A DNA stretch of 64,000 nucleotides from contig JAJDTP010000009.1 in NCBI GenBank assembly GCA_022827095.1, forward strand, positions 124,001-188,000, in the 5' to 3' direction. Positions 49,125-58,467 of the stretch are shown here, in pieces. How positions within the stretch are numbered: the stretch's first letter is position 1; each line of letters begins with the position of its first letter. This DNA comes from Dehalococcoidia bacterium. GTDB lineage: Bacteria > Chloroflexota > Dehalococcoidia > Lucifugimonadales > UBA3495. The notes under the pieces were generated by a model. It saw only the letters and a program-made list of their open reading frames with translations, was not told where the DNA came from and did not search any database. A program made the translations under genes and the position numbers.

Positions 49125-51026
49125 ATGCTGAGCCTTCCTCAAAAGTTCTCCACCTTCGCGGTCGCCATGGGGACACTGTCCTTGCTGCTGGCGGTGGGGA
49201 TCGCGTGCGGTGGCGCTGCGACCGAGGAAGGCTCAGGAGTTCAACCGGCCGCGTCAAATCAACAAGCAGCGCAGCCGACTGCGCCCCAATCGGCAGCCTC
49301 GGGACAACCGGCTGCGGAACCCACTGCAGCGCAGCCTGCTCCACAACAGCAGGCCGCCACGGCCGTTCCTATCGCCACCCCAATTCCCACTCCTGAGAGT
49401 TCGACCATGGACTCATCGGAAAGACCCGAGGGAACCCTCAACGTCGGGCAGAAGGAACTTGGACCCTTCATGGGCCATCCCGCCGTCACGGGTAATCCAC
49501 AGATTTTTGTCCTCCAAACCGCCCCAATCGGCGAATCGCTCCTGACGGTCAGCAGCGACTTGGTGGCTGTGCCGATGTTGGCCCACAGTTGGGGAGTTTC
49601 CGAAGACGGTTCGACCTGGACGTTCCAATTGAACAAGGGCGTCCAGTTTCACAAGGGTTACGGTGAAATGACCGCCGAGGACATCATTTGGGGTATGCGG
49701 CAATTCGGAGCCGAAGGCTCCAAGCATGCTCGGGCATCCAACGTCCGCGGGATTTGGGAAAACGAAGACGGGTACGCCAAGGCCATCGACGACTACACCG
49801 TGGAAGTCAACACCGGCGCTCCCTGGTCGCAGGTTCCCGTCAATGAAATCGTCACCAGCCCGGGCGGCGCAGGTTCCTGGATCATCAGCAAAAAGCAGAC
49901 CGAGGAATTAGGGCAGGAAGCCGCCAACAGCCAGATCGCCGCTACGGGTCCTTGGGACCTGGTGGAATTCAGCACCGGCTCGTTTTGGCGTATGGAAGCC
50001 GTGGAAGACCACTGGCGCAAGACCCCGCATTTCGCCGAAATGTACTTCCGGGAAATTCCTGAAGAATCCTCGCGGGTCGCCGGTTTTCAGACCGGAAACC
50101 TGGATACAACCGTGAGCGCTTTCGACTCTCTGGATGCGCTGGTCAGCGTGGAAGGGGCGGAACTGATGCGCCTGCCCGGCGGGGGAGAATCGGCCCTCAA
50201 CATCTACGGTCAGTACCATGTGGGCGCCGGCACGGAAGACCAACTGCCTGGCTTCGATCCTGATCTGCCCTGGGTTTCGGCAAACGCGGACGTCGACTCT
50301 GTGGAATGGGCCAACGCGGCGAAGGTTCGTAATGCGCTGTCCATCGCCATCGACCGACAAGGTATTGTCGACACCCTGTTGCGTGGATATGGCAGCCCGG
50401 CGGTAATGTGGGAGTACGGTCAGTACGAAGACACCTGGTTGCCTCCGGAAATGCGCTGGGAGTACAACCCTGAACGGGCCAGACAGCTATTGACAGAGGC
50501 TGGCTACTCCGACGGATTCAGTATCACACTGACACCTTCTCTGCGGGGCGCGCCGGTTGAAGTGGAAGCTTGTGAAGCGATCGCTTCCATGTGGGCCGAC
50601 ATCGGCGTGGACGTGAACTTCCAGAAGGTCCCCTACAGCACGCTCCGGCCTACGATAGTGGGACGAACCTACCAGGGCGCCACCTGCCACGCCGCTGGCA
50701 TCCGCCTCGAACCGGGCCAGGGGTTTACGGACAAAGGCTCGAAACTCAACCACCAGGCGGTCTGGTCCAGCGGTGCGGATCACCCGTGGTTGGACGAAAG
50801 GATCGCACAGCACAAGGGTGAGGTGGACTTCGAGGCGCGCCGAGCGTTAGCCATCGAGATCACCACCTTCATGTTCGAAAACGCCATCACCAATATTGGG
50901 CTGTACAATTTCGACGTGGTTTGGCCGGTGGGCCCCAGGATCCAACCCTGGTCCGAAGGCGTGCGCTACCGTGACCTCCGCAACATCAATGGGTACGAGT
51001 ACATCCGTCCGCGGCCGCAGAACTAG
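49125..51026 (+). CDS. Peptide ABC transporter substrate-binding lipoprotein 3
   Basis: A 633-residue protein with lipobox VGIAC, an A/Q/P-rich linker and the same domain landmarks as copy 2 (KELGPFMGHPAVTGNPQIF, FHKGYGEMTAEDIIWGMRQFG, RDLRNINGYEYIRP). ATG 49125 is preferred over GTG 49119 because GAGGTG forms the ribosome-binding site. It is separated from copy 2 by 23 bases. Codon choice in its linker is less GC-rich than in copy 1, but the reading frame is intact. Confidence 0.93.
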   Translation: MLSLPQKFSTFAVAMGTLSLLLAVGIACGGAATEEGSGVQPAASNQQAAQPTAPQSAASGQPAAEPTAAQPAPQQQAATAVPIATPIPTPESSTMDSSERPEGTLNVGQKELGPFMGHPAVTGNPQIFVLQTAPIGESLLTVSSDLVAVPMLAHSWGVSEDGSTWTFQLNKGVQFHKGYGEMTAEDIIWGMRQFGAEGSKHARASNVRGIWENEDGYAKAIDDYTVEVNTGAPWSQVPVNEIVTSPGGAGSWIISKKQTEELGQEAANSQIAATGPWDLVEFSTGSFWRMEAVEDHWRKTPHFAEMYFREIPEESSRVAGFQTGNLDTTVSAFDSLDALVSVEGAELMRLPGGGESALNIYGQYHVGAGTEDQLPGFDPDLPWVSANADVDSVEWANAAKVRNALSIAIDRQGIVDTLLRGYGSPAVMWEYGQYEDTWLPPEMRWEYNPERARQLLTEAGYSDGFSITLTPSLRGAPVEVEACEAIASMWADIGVDVNFQKVPYSTLRPTIVGRTYQGATCHAAGIRLEPGQGFTDKGSKLNHQAVWSSGADHPWLDERIAQHKGEVDFEARRALAIEITTFMFENAITNIGLYNFDVVWPVGPRIQPWSEGVRYRDLRNINGYEYIRPRPQN

Positions 51027-51061
51027 TCGGAACGGAAGGATTGTGGGCAGGTAACGCCAGT

Positions 51062-51619
51062 ATGGGGCCGCAGAAGCCTTGGATATCAGTCGTCGCCAGA
51101 ACTCTCCTGGGGTTTCCCCTGGCCGGGGTTCTGGCAGCCCTCGGGATGGCGCTAGCGTCCGCGTTGGCGGTGTTTTTCGGGGTAGCGGCCCTGCCGAAAA
51201 TCCTTATGATGCTTATGGTAGGCGCGGGGGTGGGCGCTGGAATCGGGGCAGGACTGACCATGCTGAGAGTGGACGCCATCCCGTCCTGGCCTGTGTTGCT
51301 GGCCGTCGGTCTTGGTTTGTCCGCGGTTAGCGCCGCAGGGGCTTGGATCGGTTTCCAAATCGGCGGCCACATTACCGCCATTGAGGACGCCAGATGCATA
51401 GGCGTTTGCCCCTACCTGTTCAAGCCGCGAACCTATATTGCCCTGGGAGCGGCGCTGGTTCCGAACATCATTGCGCTGCTCTTCAACGTCGGCTATGAAG
51501 GCATGTTCGGAAGGTTCGCTCGCGCCGCGCGTCAGCCGCGAGGCGGCGGGACGCTGGGGTCCTCCAACGGGTCCGGGTCCGGCAATGACGAAGCCCGGGC
51601 CGCTGGCAGCTCGTCGTGA
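51062..51619 (+). CDS. Hypothetical membrane protein inside the opp operon
   Basis: A 185-residue protein with about four membrane helices (LLGFPLAGVLAALGMALASALAVFFGVAAL, LMMLMVGAGVGAGIGAGL, LLAVGLGLSAVSAAGAWIGF and TYIALGAALVPNIIALLFNV) and a Gly/Ser-rich C-terminal tail. No family recognised. ATG 51062 is chosen; a TTG at 51041 would add seven residues. It lies between the third binding-protein gene and oppB on the same strand, so it is probably co-transcribed, perhaps as an accessory membrane protein; that is inference from position only. Confidence 0.65.
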   Translation: MGPQKPWISVVARTLLGFPLAGVLAALGMALASALAVFFGVAALPKILMMLMVGAGVGAGIGAGLTMLRVDAIPSWPVLLAVGLGLSAVSAAGAWIGFQIGGHITAIEDARCIGVCPYLFKPRTYIALGAALVPNIIALLFNVGYEGMFGRFARAARQPRGGGTLGSSNGSGSGNDEARAAGSSS

Positions 51620-51720
51620 TTTGACCCGGCATACGACCAGCGACTCTCGGCGAAAGTTCATCAATCGCCGCTAATCACCGGCAACGCTCAGGGAAACAAT
51701 TTGTGAGGTAATGAAACAAC

Positions 51721-52656
51721 ATGCAGCGATACCTGTTGCGGCGCATCCTGCTGGCCCTGGTAACCCTGCTGGCGGTGTCGTTGATCATCTTCGTGATGAG
51801 CCGGGCGGCCGGCGATCCCAGGCACGTGTACCTGGATGACTATTCCACCCAGGAAGACTGGGACCGGCTCACGGCAACTCTCGGGTTGGACAAGCCGTAT
51901 TATCAGCAATACGGCATATTCCTGGGGAGCGCCCTGCGCGGCGACTTCGGCAAGTCGATCAAAGAGGGCCGGCCGTCCATGGAGGTCATCATCGAGCGCA
52001 TACCGGCGACGCTCCAACTGGGACTGGCGGCCTTCGCATTCTCGGTAATCGTCGGCGTGCCCCTGGGCATCCTGTCGGCAGTGAAACGAGGAAGTTTCCT
52101 GGACATGGCCGGGAAAGTGGTCGCCCTGGTGGGACAATCTGCCCCGGTGTTCTGGTTAGGACTGATGCTGGTGTTCCTGTTTTCGGTGCGCTGGAATGAT
52201 TGGTTCGGGGACAGTCTGGTGCCGCCGTACGGCCGACAGGAGATCACCAGCATTATCTTGCCGGCGGTGACGCTGGGATGGTTCTATGCCGCGGCCAACC
52301 TGCGTTTGCTGCGGTCGGCCATGCTCAACGTTCTGGACTCAGAATACGTGAAGTTGGCGCGAGCCAAGGGCGTCTCCAACAACATCGTGATCTGGAAGCA
52401 CTCGTTGCGCAACGCGCTCATTCCCGTGCTGACTTTCGCCGGCATAACCCTGGGCAGCCTGGTCACCGGTTCGCTGGTCGTCGAAACTGTGTTCGCGTGG
52501 CCGGGATTGGGGCAGCTGGCGATCCAGGCCCTGGCCGGCAACGACTACCCGCTGCTCCAGGCCGTGGTTATCGTGTTCACGCTGATGTACGTGGCGGCGG
52601 CGCTGTCGGTCGACATCATGTACGCCTACATTGATCCCAGGATTCGGTACTCCTAA
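51721..52656 (+). CDS. oppB: Oligopeptide ABC transporter permease (OppB-like)
   Basis: A 311-residue permease of normal length for the family. The N-terminal helix RRILLALVTLLAVSLIIFVMSRAAGDP is followed by LGLDKPYYQQYGIFLG, and the EAA loop KLARAKGVSNNIVIWKHSLRNALIPVLTFAGI is characteristic. Unlike the first system's oppB, it has no extra central hydrophobic segments. It pairs with the oppC-like gene 14 bases downstream to form the membrane channel fed by the three binding lipoproteins. Confidence 0.94.
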   Translation: MQRYLLRRILLALVTLLAVSLIIFVMSRAAGDPRHVYLDDYSTQEDWDRLTATLGLDKPYYQQYGIFLGSALRGDFGKSIKEGRPSMEVIIERIPATLQLGLAAFAFSVIVGVPLGILSAVKRGSFLDMAGKVVALVGQSAPVFWLGLMLVFLFSVRWNDWFGDSLVPPYGRQEITSIILPAVTLGWFYAAANLRLLRSAMLNVLDSEYVKLARAKGVSNNIVIWKHSLRNALIPVLTFAGITLGSLVTGSLVVETVFAWPGLGQLAIQALAGNDYPLLQAVVIVFTLMYVAAALSVDIMYAYIDPRIRYS

Positions 52657-52670
52657 GGGGAGGGGAAATC

Positions 52671-53570
52671 GTGGCAGCAGATGCAACTCTGGTCATACAG
52701 CAGCCGGCGGCGCCGGCCCGAATAGCCAGGAAACTCTGGCAACTCCGGAGATGGCCACTGATCCCGATGTTCTTCCTGGCGGTCTTCGTGATCACCGGGA
52801 TCTTCGCCCCGTTGATCGCGCCGCACGATCCCGAGCGCGGCGGCCTCCGCGACCGCAACCTGCCCCCGGCATGGGAAGCGGGCGGAAGCTCCGAATTCCT
52901 GCTGGGCACGGACCACCTGGGCCGCGACATGCTCAGCCGGGTCATCTTCGGCGCTCGCATCTCGCTCGCGGTGGCGGGCGTTACCCTGGGCGTAGGCATG
53001 GTCATCGGCGTGGCCAGTGGCCTCATCGCCGGGTGGTATGGAGGCTGGCTTGATGAGTTCCTGATGCGGATCGTGGACATTAAGCTGGCGATACCGACCA
53101 TATTGCTGGCCCTGGTGCTGGTGCTGGCCCTGGGGCAGTCATTCCTCATAATCGTCGCGATCCTGGCCATCGCCGTATGGCCGCGTTTTGCCCGCAACGT
53201 GCGGGGCGAGGTTCTCCAGCTGAAAACCATGGACTTCGTAGCGCTGGCCAAGGTGGCGGGAGCGTCAACGCCGCGCATCCTCTTCATGCACATCTTTCCG
53301 GGTGTCATCAACACCCTCATCGTGTTGGCTACCCTGGAGGTCGGCATCGTCATCCTGCTGGAGTCCACCCTGAGCTTCCTGGGAGCGGGAGTTCCGCCGC
53401 CCACGCCGGCCTGGGGCTCCATGGTATCCGACGGACGCGACCGGCTGGCAGTGGCCTGGTGGATCTCCACCATGCCCGGCCTGGCCATCATGCTCGTCGT
53501 GCTGTCAATGAACCTGTTCGGCGACTGGCTGCGCGACCGCCTCGATCCCAGGCTCCGCCAACTGAACTGA
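52671..53570 (+). CDS. oppC: Oligopeptide ABC transporter permease (OppC-like)
   Basis: A 299-residue permease. It has an N-terminal helix (PMFFLAVFVITGIFAPLIAPHDP), the diagnostic LLGTDHLGRDMLSRVIFGARISL loop, and EAA loop VALAKVAGASTPRILFMHIFPGVI. The C-terminal FGDWLRDRLDPRLR is the usual OppC ending. The start is GTG at 52671 with a strong GGGGAGGGG upstream. Second permease of the operon. Confidence 0.94.
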   Translation: MAADATLVIQQPAAPARIARKLWQLRRWPLIPMFFLAVFVITGIFAPLIAPHDPERGGLRDRNLPPAWEAGGSSEFLLGTDHLGRDMLSRVIFGARISLAVAGVTLGVGMVIGVASGLIAGWYGGWLDEFLMRIVDIKLAIPTILLALVLVLALGQSFLIIVAILAIAVWPRFARNVRGEVLQLKTMDFVALAKVAGASTPRILFMHIFPGVINTLIVLATLEVGIVILLESTLSFLGAGVPPPTPAWGSMVSDGRDRLAVAWWISTMPGLAIMLVVLSMNLFGDWLRDRLDPRLRQLN

Positions 53571-53616
53571 TCCCCGCGACCAACGGCTGTCGTCCCACTC
53601 ACAAGAAGGCTAACGC

Positions 53617-54609
53617 ATGACAACTAGCACAACCGAAAACACATCCCCTGTGGTGCTTCAGGTTGACGGACTGAAAACCTATTTCGAGACCCGTTGGGGG
53701 ACGGTGAGGGCGGTCGACGGCGTCAGCTTCGACCTGCGACGCGGCGAGACCCTGGGCATCGTCGGCGAATCCGGTTCCGGCAAGTCGGTGACCATGCTGT
53801 CGCTGATGCGGCTCATCCCGGAGCCACCGGGTCGCATCGTTGACGGGCAGATACTCCTGGAAGGCCAGGACCTGGTGCAGCTCTCAGACAAAGAGATGAG
53901 CGAAATCAGGGGAAGCCAGATCGCATTGATCATCCAGGACCCCATGACCTCCCTCAACCCGGTGTTCTCCATCGGAAACCAGGTGGGCGAGGCCATCAAG
54001 ATCCACCAGGACATACCCAAGCGCACCGTCGTGCAGCAGGTCCTGGACGTGCTCCGCAAGGTGAACATCCCCGCCGCCGAGACACGGGTCCGGGACTATC
54101 CCCACCAGATGAGTGGAGGCATGCGCCAGCGCGTCGTGGGAGCCATCGGCATATCCTGCGAACCCATCGTGCTGATCGCCGACGAGCCTACGACCTCACT
54201 GGACGTCACCATTCAGGCGCAGTACCTCAAGCTCCTCAAGGAATTGCAGGAAGCATCCAACATCGGGCTGATCTTCATCACCCACGACTTTGGCATCGTG
54301 GCCAAGATGTGCGACCGTGTGGCTGTGATGTACGCCGGAAGGATCGTCGAGATGGGCGACGTGCGGGACATCTTCAACCATCCGTCGCACCCCTACACCG
54401 AGGCCCTGTTGTCATCGGTCCCGAAGCTGGAAGAGGACGTAGATCGCCTGTATTCCATCGAGGGGCAGCCGCCGACGCTCCACGACCTGCCGCCGGGCTG
54501 CCCCTTCGCGCCCCGCTGCCAATACGTCATGGACAAATGCTTGGAAACCTATCCGTCGCAATTCGACGTGAGCGATAGCCACTACGCCGCCTGCTGGAGG
54601 CTGGAATGA
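53617..54609 (+). CDS. oppD: Oligopeptide ABC transporter ATP-binding protein (OppD-like)
   Basis: A 330-residue ATPase. Walker A GESGSGKS is at residues 50-57, the signature [16 protein letters not shown], Walker [13 protein letters not shown], and the switch His is in FITHDFGIV. The C-terminal extension carries [14 protein letters not shown] as in OppD/DppD. It overlaps the start of the oppF gene by four bases (ATGA), so the two ATPases are translated together. Confidence 0.94.
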   Translation: MTTSTTENTSPVVLQVDGLKTYFETRWGTVRAVDGVSFDLRRGETLGIVGESGSGKSVTMLSLMRLIPEPPGRIVDGQILLEGQDLVQLSDKEMSEIRGSQIALIIQDPMTSLNPVFSIGNQVGEAIKIHQDIPKRTVVQQVLDVLRKVNIPAAETRVRDYPHQMSGGMRQRVVGAIGISCEPIVLIADEPTTSLDVTIQAQYLKLLKELQEASNIGLIFITHDFGIVAKMCDRVAVMYAGRIVEMGDVRDIFNHPSHPYTEALLSSVPKLEEDVDRLYSIEGQPPTLHDLPPGCPFAPRCQYVMDKCLETYPSQFDVSDSHYAACWRLE

Positions 54610-55610
54610 CCACCCTGGAAGCAAATCCGATGACCCAAACTACGAGCGAGGTGCTCCTCGAGGCCTCGGGCCTCAAGAAGCACTTCCCCGTGACCAAGGG
54701 CCTTCTGATCTCCAAAGTCACCGGTTGGATCAAGGCCGTCGACGGCGTTTCCTTCCAGATCCGCGCCGGCGAAACGCTGGGCATCGTGGGCGAGTCCGGG
54801 TGCGGCAAAAGCACCACCGCCAAGATGCTCCTGCAATTGGAAGAACCCACCGAGGGCACCATTCGCTACCAAGGGGACGAGATACACAACGCCACCGCCG
54901 AGCAGCGCCGCGCCTATCGCAGTTCGGTGCAGGCGGTCTTCCAGGACCCCTGGAGTTCTCTCAATCCCCGGATGCGCGTCCGTGACCTGATCGCCGAGCC
55001 CATGGTCATCAACTTGAACCTGAGCCGGCGCGAGATGCAGGACCGCGTCGCCAAGCTCCTGAACGACGTTGGGCTCAGCAGCTACCACGCCAACCTGTAC
55101 CCGCACGAGTTCAGCGGCGGGCAACGCCAGAGGTTGGCCATCGCCAGGGCGCTGTCCGTGGAGCCGCGAGTGATCGTGCTCGACGAGCCGGTTTCGGCGC
55201 TGGACGTGTCCATTCGTGCCCAGATCATGAACCTGCTGATGGACCTGCAGAACGAGTACAACGTCAGCTATCTGCTGATCGCCCACCATCTGGCCACCGT
55301 GCGGTACATGTGCGACTGGGTGGCCGTGATGTACTTGGGGCAGATTGTGGAATACGGCCCCACCAAGGAACTGTTCGACAACGCCTCGCATCCCTACACC
55401 AAGGCCCTGATGAACGCGGCTTTGCCATCCCACCCGGACATCGAGCAAGAGGAAATGATCCTCACTGGCGAGGTGCCTTCACCGCTGAATCCACCCGAAG
55501 GGTGCCGGTTCCATCCCCGGTGCCCGTTCGTTATGGACCGCTGCTCACGGGACATTCCGCAAGTTACGGAGTTGGAGCCCGGCCACGTGGTGTCCTGCCA
55601 CCTCTACTGA
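54606..55610 (+). CDS. oppF: Oligopeptide ABC transporter ATP-binding protein (OppF-like)
   Basis: A 334-residue ATPase. Walker A GESGCGKST ends at about residue 70, the signature is FSGGQRQRLAIARAL, Walker B VIVLDEPVSALD, and the switch His is in LIAHHLATVRYMC. The C-terminal CRFHPRCPFVMDRC extension matches OppF. Last gene of the operon that starts at 45308 (three binding proteins, a small membrane protein, oppB, oppC, oppD, oppF). Confidence 0.94.
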   Translation: MTTLEANPMTQTTSEVLLEASGLKKHFPVTKGLLISKVTGWIKAVDGVSFQIRAGETLGIVGESGCGKSTTAKMLLQLEEPTEGTIRYQGDEIHNATAEQRRAYRSSVQAVFQDPWSSLNPRMRVRDLIAEPMVINLNLSRREMQDRVAKLLNDVGLSSYHANLYPHEFSGGQRQRLAIARALSVEPRVIVLDEPVSALDVSIRAQIMNLLMDLQNEYNVSYLLIAHHLATVRYMCDWVAVMYLGQIVEYGPTKELFDNASHPYTKALMNAALPSHPDIEQEEMILTGEVPSPLNPPEGCRFHPRCPFVMDRCSRDIPQVTELEPGHVVSCHLY

Positions 55611-55627
55611 CCCGCATCCACAAAAAG

Positions 55628-55650
55628 GAACCCCGGGCCTACCGGGGTTC
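55628..55650 (-). terminator. Intrinsic terminator of the aldolase gene
   Basis: GAACCCCGG / CCGGGGTTC stem with a five-base loop. Read on the minus strand it is followed by CTTTTT, about 30 bases beyond the aldolase stop codon. It may also stop oppF transcripts from the other side. Confidence 0.85.
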
Positions 55651-55678
55651 GCCACTGCCTCGTTGCGACGCCGCCCCA

Positions 55679-56446
55679 TCACAGGGCGGCGTTCACGTTT
55701 TTCAGGAAGTCCTCCGCGCCGATACGAAGCAGTCCCCAGCCGGACACCGTCACGAAGTTCGCGCCCAGCTTGATGAACTCGGCGACTCCGGCCGTGTCCG
55801 CGGGATTATTGCCGCCCACGCCGACGTTCTTGCCGCCGGCCCGCACTCTAGGGATCACCTCGCTCATCACCCGGCGCACTTCGGGGACGCCAGGGTTGCC
55901 CATGCTCTGGCCCAGGTCCGACGCCGCCACGTGCAGCACATCCGCGCCGGAAACGGCCAGGATGTCGTCCAGATTGCCGACGGCTTCGATGTCCTCGACC
56001 ATTGGGATCACCAGCACGTTCTCGTTCACCCACGCCGTCGCCTCGTCCCGGGCAACCCCGATGCCGTAGTCCTGCGCCCGGCCGCCGCCCATGCCACGAT
56101 ACCCGTCGGGGTAGTAGCGCGCGGCGCGGGCGATGGCCGCCGCCTGCTCCCCGGTGTTGACGTGGGGGACGATGATCCCCTGCAGGCCCCGGTCCAGGAA
56201 CCGCAGGATCGTCTGGTCCGAGTGATCAGGTATGCGCGCTATCGGCGTTATTCCGAAGGACTCGGCGGCACGCACCATGTGCTCCACCTGGTCCAGGTTG
56301 GCCGGACCGTGCTCGCAGTCGATCATGACGAAGTCGTAGCCCAGCGCACCGAAGATCTCGACCATATCGGGCGCATAGCGCGTGATGATCGCGCCGAAGA
56401 CGACCTGGCCGTCATTCAGTTTTGCCTTGGTGGTGTTGGTTCGCAT
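55679..56446 (-). CDS. HpcH/HpaI-type aldolase
   Basis: A 255-residue class II (metal-dependent) pyruvate aldolase-like protein. FVMIDCEHGPANLDQVEHMVRAAES holds the Asp-x-Glu-His motif typical of this family, PIARIPDHS the substrate-carboxylate Arg, and VIPMVEDIEAVGNLDDIL the metal-binding Glu/Asp. Members cleave 4-hydroxy-2-oxo acids or related substrates to pyruvate or glyoxylate plus an aldehyde. It is co-oriented with the TPP enzyme upstream (45-base gap), suggesting a shared route in which one makes or uses a 2-oxo acid or aldehyde handled by the other. Confidence 0.9.
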   Translation of the reverse strand: MRTNTTKAKLNDGQVVFGAIITRYAPDMVEIFGALGYDFVMIDCEHGPANLDQVEHMVRAAESFGITPIARIPDHSDQTILRFLDRGLQGIIVPHVNTGEQAAAIARAARYYPDGYRGMGGGRAQDYGIGVARDEATAWVNENVLVIPMVEDIEAVGNLDDILAVSGADVLHVAASDLGQSMGNPGVPEVRRVMSEVIPRVRAGGKNVGVGGNNPADTAGVAEFIKLGANFVTVSGWGLLRIGAEDFLKNVNAAL

Positions 56447-56491
56447 TAGTTCGTCTCCCGTGTCCGTCTTGTCGTCAACCCTGAGCCTTAC

Positions 56492-58162
56492 CTACAGGGA
56501 GCCGTCGATCACCATGTCCAGCAGGGCCGGCTTGCCGGAGGCCACCGCCCGGTCGACCGCGGGTTTGATCTCCACCGGTTCCGTGATGCGTTCGCCGTGC
56601 ACGCCCATGCTGTTGGCGATGGCGGCCATGTCGAAGGGCGTCCCGAAATCAGAGTACAAAAGCCGCCCTCCCGAGGTTTCGGGCAGGTTCAGCACGTCCC
56701 GCTGGTACACGTTGAAGTTGGTCTTCAGCACCCGGTACATGCCATTGTTGCAGATGACGAAGACGCAGGGGATGTTGTCGTTGGCTGCGGTCCACAATCC
56801 CTGTATGGTCATCATGGCGCTGCCGTCGCCGATGATGCCGAACACCGGCCGGTCGGGGTACGCGCACTGGGTGCCCATGGTAACGCCGATGCCGCCGCCG
56901 ATGGACTGCCCCCGTACCCCGCGCAAGTCGGGCCGGCGCTGGGCCTGGAAGTAGTGCCGCATGGTCGCCCGGTTGCTTATGGAATCGTCCACCACAATGG
57001 CGTGGTCGGGGATTGCCGCGGCCAGCTCGGACATCATGCGGGCCGGCGTCATCGGTCGGTGGTCCCACTTCTCGGCCGCTGACTCTTCGAACGCCGCCCG
57101 GACGCTCTGCCGGTCCGCGATCACCGCCTGTTTGCGCAGTCCAATCTCCGAGCGGTCGCTGGTGGAAAGGCGCTCCTCCAACGCCGCGATCAGTTCTGCC
57201 AATGCCGGCCCGCAGTGGCTCACGATGCCCACGTCGGTTGGCTCCGATCGCCCGATCTTGCTGCGGTCCGGGTCGATGTGAACCAGCCTGGCCTCCGCCG
57301 GCAGGATGACATCGCCCCAGTAGAAAAGCTCCTCAAAGGGATCCGAGCCCACGGCCAGAACGAGGTCCACGGCTTGCAACACCGCCCGCTGCTCGGTGAC
57401 CCGCAAGGACAACGCGCCCATGAACTGCTCATGCGTGGTGGGGAAGGCCACCTCCGCGCCCCGCGCCTGGTACACCGGAAGTCCCATCAACTCGGCCAGC
57501 GCGACCGCCTGATCCACCGCGTCGTCGTCGGAAAGCCTATCTCCCACCAGCATCAGCGGCTTGCTGGCCCCCGCGAGCAACGAAGCCGCTTCGGCGATCC
57601 CCTCCATGTTGGGCCTCGCTCCGTCATAAACCGGACGGGACGGCTCGAGGTTCATCTCGGCCATGCCCTCCAGGGCATTTGAGGTGAAGCCAACGTACAC
57701 CGGGCCCTTGGGGTGGCTGTTGGCTTCGTTGAACGCCCGCCGGATCACGCTGGGTATCTGGTCAGGATGGGACAGTTCTACCGCCCACTTGGTAACCGGC
57801 CGCACCAGGTCGGCCAGATCCGTGATGGTCTCGTTGACCTTGCGGATGTCGTAGTTGGCCGACGTCACCACCATCGGTGTGCCGGTGTTGAGGGCATCCA
57901 GCATCAGCGCGATGCCGTTGGCTAGGCCACTGTCCACATGCAGGCTGACGAAAGACGCCGTGCCCCTGGCCCGGGCGTAGGCCTCGCCCATGCCCATCGC
58001 CACGCTCTCCTGCAACGTCAGGATGTAACGGAACTCGGGGTAGTCCCCCAGCAGGTCGATGATCGGCCCCTCGCTGGTGCCGGGGTTGCCGAAGATGTAA
58101 TCCACCCCCTCGGCCTTGAGCATCTCCAGCAGGGCCTGCTTGCCGGTCATCATCTGGGACAT
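56492..58162 (-). CDS. Thiamine pyrophosphate-dependent enzyme (benzoylformate decarboxylase/acetolactate synthase-like)
   Basis: A 556-residue TPP enzyme. The N-terminal Pyr domain has the catalytic Glu in ILTLQESVAMGMGEAYAR. The C-terminal PP domain has GDGSAMMTIQGLWTAANDN with the ThDP/Mg motif (GDG ... NN). The sequence NPGTSEGPIIDLL is typical of benzoylformate decarboxylase-type and oxalyl-CoA decarboxylase-type proteins rather than classical acetolactate synthase. The substrate 2-oxo acid is unknown. ATG 58162 follows GGAGGAGCC; the longer frame adds nine residues. Confidence 0.9.
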   Translation of the reverse strand: MSQMMTGKQALLEMLKAEGVDYIFGNPGTSEGPIIDLLGDYPEFRYILTLQESVAMGMGEAYARARGTASFVSLHVDSGLANGIALMLDALNTGTPMVVTSANYDIRKVNETITDLADLVRPVTKWAVELSHPDQIPSVIRRAFNEANSHPKGPVYVGFTSNALEGMAEMNLEPSRPVYDGARPNMEGIAEAASLLAGASKPLMLVGDRLSDDDAVDQAVALAELMGLPVYQARGAEVAFPTTHEQFMGALSLRVTEQRAVLQAVDLVLAVGSDPFEELFYWGDVILPAEARLVHIDPDRSKIGRSEPTDVGIVSHCGPALAELIAALEERLSTSDRSEIGLRKQAVIADRQSVRAAFEESAAEKWDHRPMTPARMMSELAAAIPDHAIVVDDSISNRATMRHYFQAQRRPDLRGVRGQSIGGGIGVTMGTQCAYPDRPVFGIIGDGSAMMTIQGLWTAANDNIPCVFVICNNGMYRVLKTNFNVYQRDVLNLPETSGGRLLYSDFGTPFDMAAIANSMGVHGERITEPVEIKPAVDRAVASGKPALLDMVIDGSL

Positions 58163-58467
58163 GGGCTCCTCCGTGCGGGCCGCCTTCACTGGAAGCGGCA
58201 GGGGATTGGTTGACGGCCAATTCTACAACAGGAAGAGACAGTGGTGGCGGCACAGCGTCAATCGTCTCCAACGGCAGGGATTCCAGACCTCGAAGCATCG
58301 CCCGGTCCAGGCAAAGGTACTCTTCCACCATCCACAGATTGCTCAAGCCGCGCCAGCGGCGAGCCCTGAGATCGCTTGTCGGGCAACCCGGTGCGTGGTT
58401 AACTACAGTGGGTGAAACGCGAGGAGCTCGCCGGTGTCCCCGACGTCCTCCGTTCCAAGAGCGCATC
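58163..58467. other. Divergent spacer with no supported gene
   Basis: A 305-base stretch between the divergent TPP-enzyme and lipoprotein genes. Its open frames are rich in R and S and look non-coding. No clear -35/-10 pair or hairpin was recognised; it must contain both promoters. Confidence 0.4.

Noticed and set aside
46265-49344. Long minus-strand frames opposite the binding-protein genes
   Set aside because: They repeat in each paralogue as a mirror of its codon pattern and contain no domain.
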